Source: Azospirillum brasilense (lineage in GTDB: Bacteria; Pseudomonadota; Alphaproteobacteria; Azospirillales; Azospirillaceae). From it: 64,000 bases of DNA. The first letter of the stretch is position 1. Every line of letters starts with the position of its first letter. The position numbers and the translations under genes were made by a program. A model generated the notes under the pieces. The model did not search any database. It was given only the letters and a program-made list of their open reading frames with translations, and was not told where the DNA came from. Location of the stretch: NCBI RefSeq assembly GCF_008365405.1, contig NZ_QOKV01000021.1, positions 57,097-121,096 on the forward strand. The letters are read 5' to 3'. Below are positions 1 to 8,539 of the stretch, in pieces.

Positions 1-356
1 GCTGCGTTGACCCGGCCCTCCTGCGTCTGCCCGCGGGCCACCCAGACGGGGCCGCGTCGGACGAAGGCGGTGAGCCGTCGCGCTCCGCTCAGCACCGCGC
101 CGGGGGCGCCCTCGAACAGGTTGCGGTCCTTCGGCACGATGGAGTGCAGGCGGTGGACACCGGCTTCCAGCCGGAAGCGCGTGCCAGGGGGATGGCGGTC
201 CACCGCCGCCTGGATGTCGGCGCCGGGCCGCAGGGAGACGGTGGGAGGTTCCACTCCCGCCGCCGTCAGCGGAAGGCCGGCAAGAAGGAGGACCGCCGCC
301 GCGAGGCGGGCAGGGCGGGGGGCATGCCGCCGGGACTTGGCGCGTCCGGATTCCAT
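1..356 (-). CDS. Secreted beta-helix-type protein, N-terminal part only (cut by window edge)
   Basis: An open frame runs leftward from an ATG at 354-356 and leaves the window, giving about 118 residues. The first ~35 residues form a signal peptide: a basic Arg-rich n-region, then a Leu/Ala core (AAAVLLLAGLPLTAA). After it comes a stretch of the form 'RPGADIQAAVDRHPPGTRF', which is the usual opening of right-handed parallel beta-helix (pectate-lyase-like) repeat proteins, followed by 'FEGAPGAVLSGARRL'. The protein is therefore probably exported and surface-acting or carbohydrate-binding. The catalytic or repeat part lies outside the window, so no activity can be assigned. It is divergent from the GH15 gene. 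Confidence 0.6.
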   Translation of the reverse strand, partial: MESGRAKSRRHAPRPARLAAAVLLLAGLPLTAAGVEPPTVSLRPGADIQAAVDRHPPGTRFRLEAGVHRLHSIVPKDRNLFEGAPGAVLSGARRLTAFVRRGPVWVARGQTQEGRVNA

Positions 357-480
357 GGTGGCCTCGATGCATCGTCCTGCGGTGACGGGGCGGCGGGCGA
401 AAACGCTACCACGCGGGTCCGCCTGCCAGAATCGTCAAACCGGATGATCGACCTTCGTCGGCGTCGGGTCTTGACCAGAG

Positions 481-505
481 GGAACCGGAGCGGTCACCGG
501 CCGTT
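481..505 (+). promoter_or_regulatory. Candidate EcfG (general stress sigma factor) promoter for the GH15 gene
   Basis: GGAAC at 481-485 is followed after exactly 16 bases by CGTT at 502-505. This matches the GGAAC-N16/17-CGTT consensus of the alphaproteobacterial EcfG/PhyR general stress response. It lies 36 bases upstream of the ATG at 542, on the same strand, so the predicted transcript start leaves a short leader. The match is by eye only. Confidence 0.5.
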
Positions 506-541
506 GCCCAAAGGCACCCCCCAATCGTTCGAGAGCGTGCC

Positions 542-2338
542 ATGGCCTCCCGCATCGAGGATTACGCCCTTCTGGGAGACTGCGAGACCGCAGCCCTTCT
601 GTCCGCCGAAGGTTCCATCGACTGGCTGTGTTGGCCGCGCTTCGATTCCGATGCCTGCTTCGCAGCCCTGCTGGGCACGCCCGAGAACGGGCGCTGGCTG
701 CTGCGCCCGAGCGATCCCGACGCCCGCACGACCCGGCGTTACCGCGGCGACAGCCTGATCCTGGAAACGGATTTCGAGACGGCGGAGGGTGCCGTCACCA
801 TGATCGACTTCATGCCGCCGCGCGGCGAGGCGTCCGACATCGTGCGCATCCTGCGCGGGCGGCGCGGGCGCGTCGCCATGCGGATGGACCTGACGCTGCG
901 CTTCGGCTACGGGCACGTCGTGCCGTGGGTGACGCGGATCGGCCCGCACACCCTGCGCGCCATCGCCGGGCCGGACATGGTCGTCCTGCACACCAGCGCC
1001 CCGATCCACGGCGAGGATCTGAGCACCGTCGCCGACTTCACCGTCGCGGAGGGCGAGAGCGTCAGCTTCGTGATGACCTATTGCCCCTCGCACTTGCCGC
1101 TGCCGCAACCGGTCGATGCCGAACAGGCGCTGGCGGAAACCGACCATTTCTGGCAGGAGTGGAGCGGGCGTTGCGCCTACAGCGGCCCTTGGCGGGACGC
1201 GGTGATGCGCTCGCTGGTCACGCTGAAGGCGCTGACCTACCGCCCCACCGGCGGCATCGTCGCGGCGCCGACGACCTCCCTTCCCGAACAGCTCGGCGGG
1301 GTGCGGAACTGGGACTACCGCTATTGCTGGCTGCGCGACGCCACCCTCACCCTGCTGGCGCTGATGAACGCCGGCTATCTGCAGGAGGCGCGCGACTGGC
1401 GCGACTGGGGTTTGCGCACCATCGCCGGCAGCCCGCAGCAGATCCAGATCATGTACGGCATCGCTGGGGAGCGCCGCCTGCTGGAATGGGAAGTGCCCTG
1501 GTTGCCGGGCTACGAGGGGGCGAGCCCGGTCCGCGTCGGCAACGCCGCGGCCCCCCAGCTCCAGCTCGACGTCTATGGCGAGATGATGGACGCGGCGCAT
1601 CAGGCGCGGATGCGCGGCATCGAGATCCAGCCGGAAGCCTGGCACGTGCAGTGCGCCTTGCTCGACCACATGGAATCGGTGTGGGACCAGCCCGACGAGG
1701 GCATTTGGGAGGTGCGCGGCGGGGCGCGGCATTTCACCCATTCCAAGGTGATGGCCTGGGTCGCCGTGGACCGCATGGTGAAGAGCGCGGAAAAGTTCGG
1801 CCTGGATGCGCCACTTGACCGCTGGAAGGCGCTGCGGCAGGCCATATGCGAGGACGTTTGCGCCAACGGCTATTCGAAGGAGCGGAACAGTTTCGTCCAA
1901 TATTACGGAGCCAGCCACGTCGACGCGGCGCTGCTGATGTTGCCGATGCTCGGCTTCCTGCCGGTGGACGATCCCCGCATCCGGGGCACCATCGCCGCCA
2001 TCGAACAGGAACTGATGCAGGATGGCCTCGTCATGCGCTACCGGACGGAAAGGACCGACGACGGGCTTCCCGACGGGGAGGGGGTGTTCCTGGCCTGCTC
2101 CTTCTGGCTGGCCGACGTCTATGTGCTGCAAGGGCGTCAGGCGGAGGCCGAGGAGTTGTTCAACAGGCTGCTCGCCCTGCGCAACGATCTGGGCCTGCTG
2201 TCGGAGGAGTACGACACGACGGCGAAGCGGCTGGTCGGCAACTTCCCGCAGGCCTTCTCGCACATCGCGCTCATCAACACCGCCTTCAACCTGACCCGTG
2301 CGGAGAAGCCGGCGGAGCAGCGCAAGGACGGGGACTGA
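542..2338 (+). CDS. Glycoside hydrolase family 15 protein (glucoamylase/trehalase type)
   Basis: This 598-residue cytoplasmic enzyme has the standard length and layout of bacterial GH15 proteins. The opening 'RIEDYALLGDCETAALLS...GSIDWLCWPRFDS' is the N-terminal beta-sandwich signature. The (alpha/alpha)6 barrel begins with 'NWDYRYCWLRDA' near residue 256. The probable general acid is Glu390 in 'GIWEVRG', and the base is in the 'SEEYD' motif at residues 554-558. The family releases glucose from alpha-glucans or hydrolyses trehalose; which one cannot be read from sequence. No signal peptide is seen. It is a single gene behind a candidate EcfG promoter and followed by a strong terminator, which suggests a stress role in glycogen or trehalose turnover. 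Confidence 0.9.
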   Translation: MASRIEDYALLGDCETAALLSAEGSIDWLCWPRFDSDACFAALLGTPENGRWLLRPSDPDARTTRRYRGDSLILETDFETAEGAVTMIDFMPPRGEASDIVRILRGRRGRVAMRMDLTLRFGYGHVVPWVTRIGPHTLRAIAGPDMVVLHTSAPIHGEDLSTVADFTVAEGESVSFVMTYCPSHLPLPQPVDAEQALAETDHFWQEWSGRCAYSGPWRDAVMRSLVTLKALTYRPTGGIVAAPTTSLPEQLGGVRNWDYRYCWLRDATLTLLALMNAGYLQEARDWRDWGLRTIAGSPQQIQIMYGIAGERRLLEWEVPWLPGYEGASPVRVGNAAAPQLQLDVYGEMMDAAHQARMRGIEIQPEAWHVQCALLDHMESVWDQPDEGIWEVRGGARHFTHSKVMAWVAVDRMVKSAEKFGLDAPLDRWKALRQAICEDVCANGYSKERNSFVQYYGASHVDAALLMLPMLGFLPVDDPRIRGTIAAIEQELMQDGLVMRYRTERTDDGLPDGEGVFLACSFWLADVYVLQGRQAEAEELFNRLLALRNDLGLLSEEYDTTAKRLVGNFPQAFSHIALINTAFNLTRAEKPAEQRKDGD

Positions 2339-2354
2339 CGGCGGACAAGGAAAA

Positions 2355-2382
2355 CCCCTCCCGCCGACGGGGGCGGGAGGGG
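2355..2382. terminator. Bidirectional intrinsic terminator between GH15 and BON genes
   Basis: A perfect 11-bp stem (2355-2365 with 2372-2382) closes a 6-base loop. On the minus strand it is followed by TTTT, and on the plus strand by a weaker CGTGTTT. It sits between two convergent genes, 16 bases past one stop codon and 14 bases from the other. Confidence 0.8.
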
Positions 2383-2396
2383 CGTGTTTGGCACGG

Positions 2397-3662
2397 TCAG
2401 CGGCTGGTGCTGCCCGTGGTGGTGCCGGTGGTGCTGGTGCGGCTGGTGCTGTCCGTCGTTCCGCTCATCCCAGTGCCGGACATGCCGGTGCCGGACGTGC
2501 CGGAGGTTCCGGAGGAGCTTGTTCCGGACCCGCTCATCCCCGTGCCGCTCATCCCCGTGTTCGATGACCCGGTGGTGCCGAGCCCGGCCATGGCCGATGC
2601 TCCGGCGGTGGTGCCGGTGCCGCCGAACGTCCGCTCGCGGACGCGCAGGTTGTTCTGCACGTGGCGGACGCCGGAGATGGTCTCGGCCATGTCTTCGGCG
2701 CGGCGTTTGGTCCGGCGGTCGTCCACGCTGCCGCTCAACGTGACCTCGCAATTGCTGACGGTCACGTCGATCTCCGACGCGTCGATGTAGGGATCGTCGG
2801 TCAGGCGGTCGTTCACATCCTCTCGGATGCGGTCATCGGAGCGGGTATAGCCGCGCGGGCCGCGCCCCCGGTGGTGCTGGGCGCCGGGATCGTCGTTGCG
2901 GGCGTCCATGCGGCGGCGGCGTTCCGCGTCCTCGTCGCCGAACCAGGAGGCCATCTCGTCGCCCGCCCGCTCGAAGAATCCGCGCTCCTCGTTGCGGCCG
3001 TAGCCGCTGCCGCCGCCATAGCCCATCCGGCCATAGTCGCGGTTGCCGTAGTCCCGGCTGCTGTAGTCACGATTCCCGGTGCCGCGCGACCCGTAATCCA
3101 TGCCGCCATAGTCGCGGCTGCCGTAATCACGGCCGCCATAGGCTCCGCTGCCGTAATCGGAACGCCCGAAGCCGCCGCGGTAGCCGAAGTCCTGGCCGTA
3201 GTCGCCACGGTCCTCATAGCTCTGACGATCCTCGCGGGAGCGCCAGTCGCGTTGGCCCTGGCCGTAGGAACCGCGGGCCCCGTAATCGCGGCCGTAGTCG
3301 CGACTGCCGGAGCCTTGACCATAGGAGCCCTGACCATAGGACCCCTGGCCGTAATCGCCCCGGCCTTCCTGCTGGCGCCAATAGTCGCGGCCGTAGTCGA
3401 AGCCTTCGCGGCCCTGGCCCTCATAGCCGTATCCGGGCTGGCGGCCGCCGCCACCCATCATGCCGGAGCGGCCGGACTGGCCCGACCCGGATTGGCCCCA
3501 ATTCGATTGACCGAACTCGTCACGGCCACGGTTCTGGCCACGGTTCTGGTATGAACCGGCGCTCCACTCACGGCCTTCGCCGCGCTCGCGGTCGCGCTCC
3601 CACCGGTCGTCGTCGCGGCGGGTGCCCTGGTCGTTCCTCCACCTGGATTCATAGTCGGACAT
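2397..3662 (-). CDS. BON-domain protein with long Gly/Tyr/Arg-rich N-terminal region
   Basis: The 421-residue start is set by GGGGAG six bases before the ATG at 3662; an in-frame extension upstream lacks a ribosome site. Residues 1 to ~235 are low complexity, dominated by RDYG/SYGQG-type repeats rich in Gly, Tyr, Arg, Ser and Asp. A short 'SWFGDEDAERRRR' segment follows, then 'HRGRGPRGYTRSDDRIREDVNDRL', which leads into one BON domain (about 280-350; 'EVTLSGSV', 'VRHVQNNLRV'). The tail is Ser/Thr/Gly/Met-rich. BON domains bind membranes or other envelope components, and related alphaproteobacterial proteins are stress-induced. There is no signal peptide, so localisation is unclear. The disordered region could be phase-separating or cell-surface-associated. 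Confidence 0.8.
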   Translation of the reverse strand: MSDYESRWRNDQGTRRDDDRWERDRERGEGREWSAGSYQNRGQNRGRDEFGQSNWGQSGSGQSGRSGMMGGGGRQPGYGYEGQGREGFDYGRDYWRQQEGRGDYGQGSYGQGSYGQGSGSRDYGRDYGARGSYGQGQRDWRSREDRQSYEDRGDYGQDFGYRGGFGRSDYGSGAYGGRDYGSRDYGGMDYGSRGTGNRDYSSRDYGNRDYGRMGYGGGSGYGRNEERGFFERAGDEMASWFGDEDAERRRRMDARNDDPGAQHHRGRGPRGYTRSDDRIREDVNDRLTDDPYIDASEIDVTVSNCEVTLSGSVDDRRTKRRAEDMAETISGVRHVQNNLRVRERTFGGTGTTAGASAMAGLGTTGSSNTGMSGTGMSGSGTSSSGTSGTSGTGMSGTGMSGTTDSTSRTSTTGTTTGSTSR

Positions 3663-4206
3663 GGGATACTCCCCATTTGGACGGTGCCCGTTCACCGGGC
3701 GTCCGCAAACAACAGGGGAGGCGGCGAAGGATCGCGGACCGGCGGTGGCTTTGCCATGCCATTGGTCACGTCTTTGCCATGCGCCCCGCACAGGCCAGCC
3801 AACCGGAGCGCCCTCGGGAGGCCGCGAGCGCCCGCAATTCCAGCATTCTTGCGCTCGGCCGGCGCGTCGCGTGGAGGCCGCGGGGAATCAGGCGAAGGCG
3901 CCCCCTTGAACGCCGCGGCGAAGGAAACATATGTGCAACATCGCCGGCGGATGGCCGTAACCTTCGGGTGACCGACCGGCGAACCCCCTTCCGGGTCGTG
4001 ATTCAGCGGTTGACCGGCGTCGCCATCTGGATTACTGGCTCGAACACTGCTCTCCCTGGCCGGTTCGGCCGGCTGCCTCGACCCATCCCCATGGTCCTGG
4101 CGCTGCCGATGGCCGGGGAGACCCCCGAGATCCGCATCGACACGCGATGCACGCCCGTCCGGCAGCGTTGAATGCCGGCTGAGATGTTGTGAAGCAAGAA
4201 GGACGT
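3663..4206. other. Intergenic region between divergent BON and RNase J genes
   Basis: These 544 bases hold the leaders of two divergent genes. Open frames here lack ribosome sites and change codon pattern, so no gene is called. A possible sigma-70-like -35 (TTGACC, 4010-4015) lies upstream of RNase J, with no good -10. A small hairpin (GCCCG/CGGGC) lies just upstream of the BON ribosome site. Confidence 0.4.
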
Positions 4207-5817
4207 ATGACGTTTGATAACAAGCGCCGCCGCGCGGCGCCCAAGGGCGGCAACCGCCCGAACTCGAATTTTGGCGGCAACCGCCCGAACACGATTGTTG
4301 GCGATGTGCGCAGCGGCAAGTCCGGCGGCCCGCGTTTCCAGAAGAACCAAAACCCCAAGCCCTACGAGCGCCCGAAGGCAACCCGCCCGCCGGGTGCGCC
4401 GGTTCCCGGCCCGGTGCCGGGCAACGACGAAATTCTGTTCATCCCGCTCGGCGGCTGCTCGCGCATCGGCATGAACATGGCCCTCTACGGCCATGCCGGG
4501 AAATGGCTGATCGTGGACGCCGGCGTCGCCTTCATGGGCGACGAGGCGCCGGGCGTCGACAGCCTGATGGCAGACCCCTCCTTCATCGAGGAGCGGATGG
4601 ACGAGGTGGTCGGGCTGGTCGTCACCCACGCTCACGAAGACCATATCGGCGCCATTCACCACCTGTGGCCGGGGCTGGAATGCCCGATCTACGCGACTCC
4701 CTTCGCCGCGCACGTGATCCGTGAACGGCTGAAGGAGTCCGGCGGCCTGCGCCACGCCCGCATCCGGGTGTTCGAGCCGGGCGCCTCCTTCGAAATCGGT
4801 CCCTTCGGCATCGAGACCATCACCGTCACCCACTCGATCCCCGAGCCGGTGTCGGTGGCGATCCACACCAAGGCCGGCACGGTCCTGCACACCGGCGACT
4901 GGAAGTTCGACCCGCACCCGCTGGTCGGGCCGACCATGGACCTGGACGCGCTGAAGCGTCTGGGCGACCGCGGCGTCCTGGCGATGATGTGCGACAGCAC
5001 CAACGCCAACGTCGACGGCACCACGGGGTCGGAGGCGGACGCCCGCGCCGGCTTGATCGAGGCCTTCGCCGGACGCAAGGGCGCCATCGCGGTGACCGGC
5101 TTCGCGTCCAACGTCGCCCGCATGCAGGCGGTGGCCGAGGCCGCGGCCGCCCACGACCGCAAGGTGGTGCTGGTCGGCCGGTCGATGCTGCGCATGGAGA
5201 AGGCGGCCCGCGCCAGCGGGTACCTGGAGAAGGCTCCGGAGTTCATCTCCATCATGGAGGCCTCCTGGACGCCGCGCCGGAATCTCGTGTTCCTGTGCAC
5301 CGGCAGCCAGGGCGAGGAGCGGGCGGCGCTCAGCCGGCTGGCCCGCGACGGCCACCGCGAGCTGTGGCTGGAAAGCGGCGACACGGTGATCTTCTCCGCC
5401 CGCGCCATCCCCGGCAATGAGGTGGTGCTGGCCGACGTGCAGGACCATCTGAAGGCCAAGGGCGTGACGGTGGTGACTCCCGCCGACGCGCCGGTGCATG
5501 TGTCGGGCCACCCGAAGCGGGACGACCTGATCCGCATGTACGACCTGATCCGCCCGCGCTTCGCCGTGCCGGTGCACGGCACCATCGAGCATCTGGAGGC
5601 CCACGCCCGTCTCGCCCGCGCCTGCGGCGTGGAGCGGGCTCTGGTTCCGGAGGACGGCGACATCCTGCGGATCGCGCGGGAAGGCACTGCGGTGATCGGC
5701 CATATGGAGGCCAAGCGCCTCGCCAACACCGGGCGGGAACTGATCCCCTGGACGGGCCTGCCCGTTGCGGAGGATGCGGAGGCCCTGGCCGAAGCCATGG
5801 AATCGATGGCCGCCTGA
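4207..5817 (+). CDS. rnj: Ribonuclease J
   Basis: This is a metallo-beta-lactamase/beta-CASP RNase of 536 residues from the ATG at 4207 (AAGAAGGA just upstream; a GTG at 4189 is a weaker alternative). A basic, Arg/Asn/Pro-rich extension of ~70 residues, likely RNA-binding, precedes the usual 'FIPLGGCSRIGMNM' opening. The zinc motif HAHEDH is at residues 141-146. Later motifs 'HTGDWKFD', 'CDSTNAN', 'TGSQGEE' and the C-terminal 'HVSGHPKRDDL' and 'VPVHGTIEHLEAH' are all present, so the enzyme appears active. RNase J is a 5'-3' exonuclease and endonuclease for mRNA decay and rRNA maturation. The N-terminal extension is unusual compared with Rhizobium-type RNase J. Confidence 0.93.
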   Translation: MTFDNKRRRAAPKGGNRPNSNFGGNRPNTIVGDVRSGKSGGPRFQKNQNPKPYERPKATRPPGAPVPGPVPGNDEILFIPLGGCSRIGMNMALYGHAGKWLIVDAGVAFMGDEAPGVDSLMADPSFIEERMDEVVGLVVTHAHEDHIGAIHHLWPGLECPIYATPFAAHVIRERLKESGGLRHARIRVFEPGASFEIGPFGIETITVTHSIPEPVSVAIHTKAGTVLHTGDWKFDPHPLVGPTMDLDALKRLGDRGVLAMMCDSTNANVDGTTGSEADARAGLIEAFAGRKGAIAVTGFASNVARMQAVAEAAAAHDRKVVLVGRSMLRMEKAARASGYLEKAPEFISIMEASWTPRRNLVFLCTGSQGEERAALSRLARDGHRELWLESGDTVIFSARAIPGNEVVLADVQDHLKAKGVTVVTPADAPVHVSGHPKRDDLIRMYDLIRPRFAVPVHGTIEHLEAHARLARACGVERALVPEDGDILRIAREGTAVIGHMEAKRLANTGRELIPWTGLPVAEDAEALAEAMESMAA

Positions 5818-5899
5818 CGCGGCCATCCTTTCCCACCGTCACGTTTCATAGGGCCACGAATCACCAGAAGGGGGACACCCGCCCTCCGTTCGCGCGCAC

Positions 5900-5927
5900 C
5901 AGGGGCCGGCTCACGGCCCTGTTTTTT
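5900..5927 (+). terminator. Intrinsic terminator between RNase J and the next small gene
   Basis: An 8-bp GC-rich stem with one bulged G and a GCTCA loop (5900-5921) is followed by TTTTTT. The T tract is only three bases before the GGAGAG ribosome site of the next gene. Transcripts reaching that gene must therefore read through it or start inside it. Confidence 0.75.
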
Positions 5928-5942
5928 CTTGGAGAGTTGCCC

Positions 5943-6272
5943 ATGGCTGGCTATCCCGCCGACCGGCTTTCCTTTCCCGACATCCTCGACCCGGTGCTGG
6001 AAGCGCCGGACGGGGACGACACCGCCCTCGATCGCGCCATCAACGAGGTGGCCGAGGCGCTGGCCGACAGCGGGACCCTGATCGTCGATGCCCTGGGCCA
6101 GGCGGCCTACGGCGTGACCGACGAGGAGGCCGTCCTCGGCCTGATCGACACCTACATCCGCGTCCTCCTGCATCTCGGCGAGGTGGAGGAGGCGGCGGAC
6201 ATGGGCGAAGTGATCGAGCGCATCCAGAATTTCCAGCGCCGCCGCAAGCGCCGCGGTTCGCGCGCCTCCTGA
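5943..6272 (+). CDS. Small acidic protein of unknown function
   Basis: This 109-residue protein has GGAGAG six bases ahead of the ATG. The body is acidic and mostly helical ('DRAINEVAEALADSG', 'LIDTYIRVLLHLGEVEEAADMGEVIERI'), and the tail is strongly basic (FQRRRKRRGSRAS). There are no cysteines, membrane segments or recognisable catalytic motifs. The basic tail could bind nucleic acid. It lies downstream of RNase J but is separated from it by a terminator, so co-function is only a guess. Confidence 0.7.
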   Translation: MAGYPADRLSFPDILDPVLEAPDGDDTALDRAINEVAEALADSGTLIVDALGQAAYGVTDEEAVLGLIDTYIRVLLHLGEVEEAADMGEVIERIQNFQRRRKRRGSRAS

Positions 6273-6299
6273 TTCCGCCCTTCTCTCAGAACCCTTCTC

Positions 6300-6629
6300 T
6301 CAAACTGGCGGGACGGTTCCGCCGCTCAGCCAGCGGGTCGCCAGGGCGCGCAGCCGCGCGGTCTGCTGCCGCTGGCGGTAGACCGACACGGCGTAGCCGA
6401 TCCCAATGAAGCCGACGATCACCACCCAGAAGCCGAACAGGTAGCGCCAGTCCGCCCCCGCGGTCAGCAGAACCAGCAGGACCAGCGTCACCACCCCTGC
6501 CACCACCCCGCCGATGATGCGCATCCGCAGGAAGGCGGCCTCGTCGCTCTGTTCGAAATCCTCGGCCAGCGCCTGGATTTCCAGTCCGGCCTGACGGCGG
6601 GCCTCCGCCGCCGGGTTCAGCGCATCCAT
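6300..6629 (-). CDS. Small two-helix membrane protein
   Basis: The start at 6629 gives 109 residues and is supported by GGAG five bases upstream; a longer frame to 6683 lacks this. A charged N-terminal helix (about 1-38) is followed by two transmembrane segments, 'IIGGVVAGVVTLVLLVLLTA' and 'YLFGFWVVIVGFIGIGYAV'. The protein ends in a basic cytoplasmic tail (RQRQQTARLRALATRW). The family is not recognised. It converges with the 5943 gene. Confidence 0.65.
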   Translation of the reverse strand: MDALNPAAEARRQAGLEIQALAEDFEQSDEAAFLRMRIIGGVVAGVVTLVLLVLLTAGADWRYLFGFWVVIVGFIGIGYAVSVYRQRQQTARLRALATRWLSGGTVPPV

Positions 6630-6776
6630 GCCATCTCCATTCAGTTTGTCGGGCTTTGGAGCCCAGGCGCGATGATCCGTCACATTCGCCTGCTATGAAA
6701 GGAAGAACAGGCGAAACGCGCTTCCGGCCCTCCGCGCTCACGGTGCGAGCCGGCCGCTTCGGAGGAGTCTCCAACC

Positions 6777-7391
6777 ATGCAGACCGGCTATGTGCGCACT
6801 TACGAACGCATCGCCCCGCTCTACGACGCGCTGGATTTCGGTTATGAGGTGATGTGGAAGCGGCGCCTGCGGCGAAGCACCTTCCGTGGCCTGTCCGGGC
6901 GCATCCTCGACGCCGGTGCGGGCACTGGCTGCAACATTCCCTTCTACCCCGCCGCCGCCCGCGTGACCGCGGTGGACGCCAGCCCGGCCATGCTGGCCCG
7001 CGCCGCCAGGCGGGCGGACAGGCTGAGGCGGGCGGTGGAGTTCCGGGTGATGGATCTGGCCGCCACCGGATTCCCCGACGGCCATTTCGACCATGTGGTG
7101 GCGACCTTCGTCTTCTGCGTCCTGCCGGAGGAGCTTCAGGTGCCGGTGCTGGGCGAGATGCGGCGCATCCTGAAGCCGGAGGGGACGCTGCGCATCCTCG
7201 ACTACACCCAGTCGGAGCGCTCGCCGGCCCGGTTGTGGATGCGCGTGGTGTCACCCTGGCTGAGCTTCGCCTTTGGCGCCCGCTACACCGCCGGCTACGA
7301 GGCCCATCTGCCGCAGGCCGGCATGGGGGCGGTGGACAGCCGCTTCGTGTTGGGCGACTGCGTGAAGCTGGTGGAGGCCCGCGCGGGCTGA
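6777..7391 (+). CDS. Class I SAM-dependent methyltransferase (UbiE/PmtA-like)
   Basis: This 204-residue protein follows a good GGAGGAG ribosome site. Motif I is 'ILDAGAGTGCNIPFYP' (about 43-58), the acidic residue of motif II is in 'VTAVDASPAML', and motifs post-I and II/III are 'FDHVVATFVFCVLP' and 'MRRILKPEGTLRILDYT'. The opening 'YDALDFGYEVMWKRRLR' resembles phosphatidylethanolamine N-methyltransferases and small UbiE-like enzymes. A lipid or small-molecule methylation role is likely, but the substrate is not established. It is a single gene. Confidence 0.8.
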   Translation: MQTGYVRTYERIAPLYDALDFGYEVMWKRRLRRSTFRGLSGRILDAGAGTGCNIPFYPAAARVTAVDASPAMLARAARRADRLRRAVEFRVMDLAATGFPDGHFDHVVATFVFCVLPEELQVPVLGEMRRILKPEGTLRILDYTQSERSPARLWMRVVSPWLSFAFGARYTAGYEAHLPQAGMGAVDSRFVLGDCVKLVEARAG

Positions 7392-7416
7392 GCCGTCGGG
7401 CCTTTCCCTCGGCCGG

Positions 7417-8382
7417 TCAGCCGGCGCGCCGCTGCTCGTGCGCCGGGCCGCCGCCGAAATGGTCGAGCGCCTGGGCGAGCGCGTCGTCGAACACCTCCGC
7501 CTTCTCGGTGAAATAGTCGAAGTAGCCGTAATGGCGGCGCAGCGGCAGCTCGCTCAGCGAGCGGATGCGGTAGGCCGGGTCGTTCAGCGTGCCGCGCTCC
7601 ATCAGCTCGATCACCCGGCGCAGCCGCGCGACCTCCGCCTTGTAGGAGTTGGCGAACCACTGACGGATCTTCCAGTTCTCCACCTCCAACTGGTTGCGCG
7701 GCACCGGCCCGATCCAGGAGACGGGGAAGGGAGCGGCCACCGTCACCTCGTCGAAGCCATGCAGCTCCGACAGGATGATGCTGCGGTGATAGGCACCGTC
7801 GATCAGCCCGCCGGGGGCCTCCTCGAAGCCGTAGAGATACAGCCAGAGGGCGCTTTCCACCGCTTCCGCGGTGATGTCCTCAAGCCCGACCTCCCCGGCC
7901 ATCAGGCGCCGGGCGGCGGGGTTGCCGTGAAGCAGTCCGTTGCCGGAGCGGAAATCATAGGTGTTGAAGACGACGCCGACCTCGGCCTCGTTCAGGGTGC
8001 GGGCGATCTCGGCCACGGTGTCGCGGTCGCGCACCGGGGCGTATTGGCGGGCCGGCATCAGCCGCTCCAGCACCGCCGAGGGCGACAGCGGAACATCCAG
8101 CCAGCGCCGCGCGTGCTCGCCCAGCACCGGGCGGAACACGCCCTTGTGCCCGAACATGGCGGTCTGCCAGGCCTGGAGCAGCCCACCGGACGCCCCCTTG
8201 TGTTCGAGAAGCAGGCGGCGCACGTCCTCGCCGCGCAGCCAGGCGGCCAGCACGACGATCTGCCCGGAGGTCACCGTGAACAGGTCGGGCATCCGCTCCA
8301 GGCGGTCGAGCGCCGTCAGCACGCCCGCGCCGTGCAGGTTGAACCCACCGAAGCCGCCCAGGGCGACCGCTCGTTTCTGCAT
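7417..8382 (-). CDS. Patatin-related protein with altered nucleophile motif
   Basis: The protein is 321 residues, with GGAG eight bases ahead of the ATG at 8382. 'ALGGFGGFNLHGAGVLTAL' (7-25) matches the Gly-rich oxyanion loop of patatin-like phospholipases, and 'LIDGAYH' (Asp195) matches the family's catalytic DG(A/G). The nucleophile elbow, normally GxSxG, reads V-T-S39-G-Q, so the serine is kept but both flanking glycines are lost. It is either a diverged lipase/acyltransferase or a non-catalytic member. The C-terminal half has no extra known domain. It has no signal peptide and follows a small ORF with good spacing. Confidence 0.6.
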   Translation of the reverse strand: MQKRAVALGGFGGFNLHGAGVLTALDRLERMPDLFTVTSGQIVVLAAWLRGEDVRRLLLEHKGASGGLLQAWQTAMFGHKGVFRPVLGEHARRWLDVPLSPSAVLERLMPARQYAPVRDRDTVAEIARTLNEAEVGVVFNTYDFRSGNGLLHGNPAARRLMAGEVGLEDITAEAVESALWLYLYGFEEAPGGLIDGAYHRSIILSELHGFDEVTVAAPFPVSWIGPVPRNQLEVENWKIRQWFANSYKAEVARLRRVIELMERGTLNDPAYRIRSLSELPLRRHYGYFDYFTEKAEVFDDALAQALDHFGGGPAHEQRRAG

Positions 8383-8539
8383 GTCAAAGACTCCAACCAA
8401 TGAACAACCGGCCCGCGCGGCGCCGCTGTCGCGGACCGCCGCCGGGCAAGACCAGCAGCCGCGCCTTTGCAGACGGGTCTGCCGGGCGCGGCGTGGCGTT
8501 ACTGCCGATGTGTCAGGGAAAAATGCGGCCCGTCCGGCG

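Noticed and set aside
3000..3420. Short spaced repeats that could resemble a CRISPR array
   Set aside because: They are imperfect codon-level repeats encoding RDYG/SYGQG, in frame with the BON protein, without uniform spacers.
2661..3554. A 297-codon Ala/Val-rich plus-strand frame across the BON gene
   Set aside because: It mirrors the RDYG repeats of the minus-strand gene, has no ribosome site, and lacks independent motifs.
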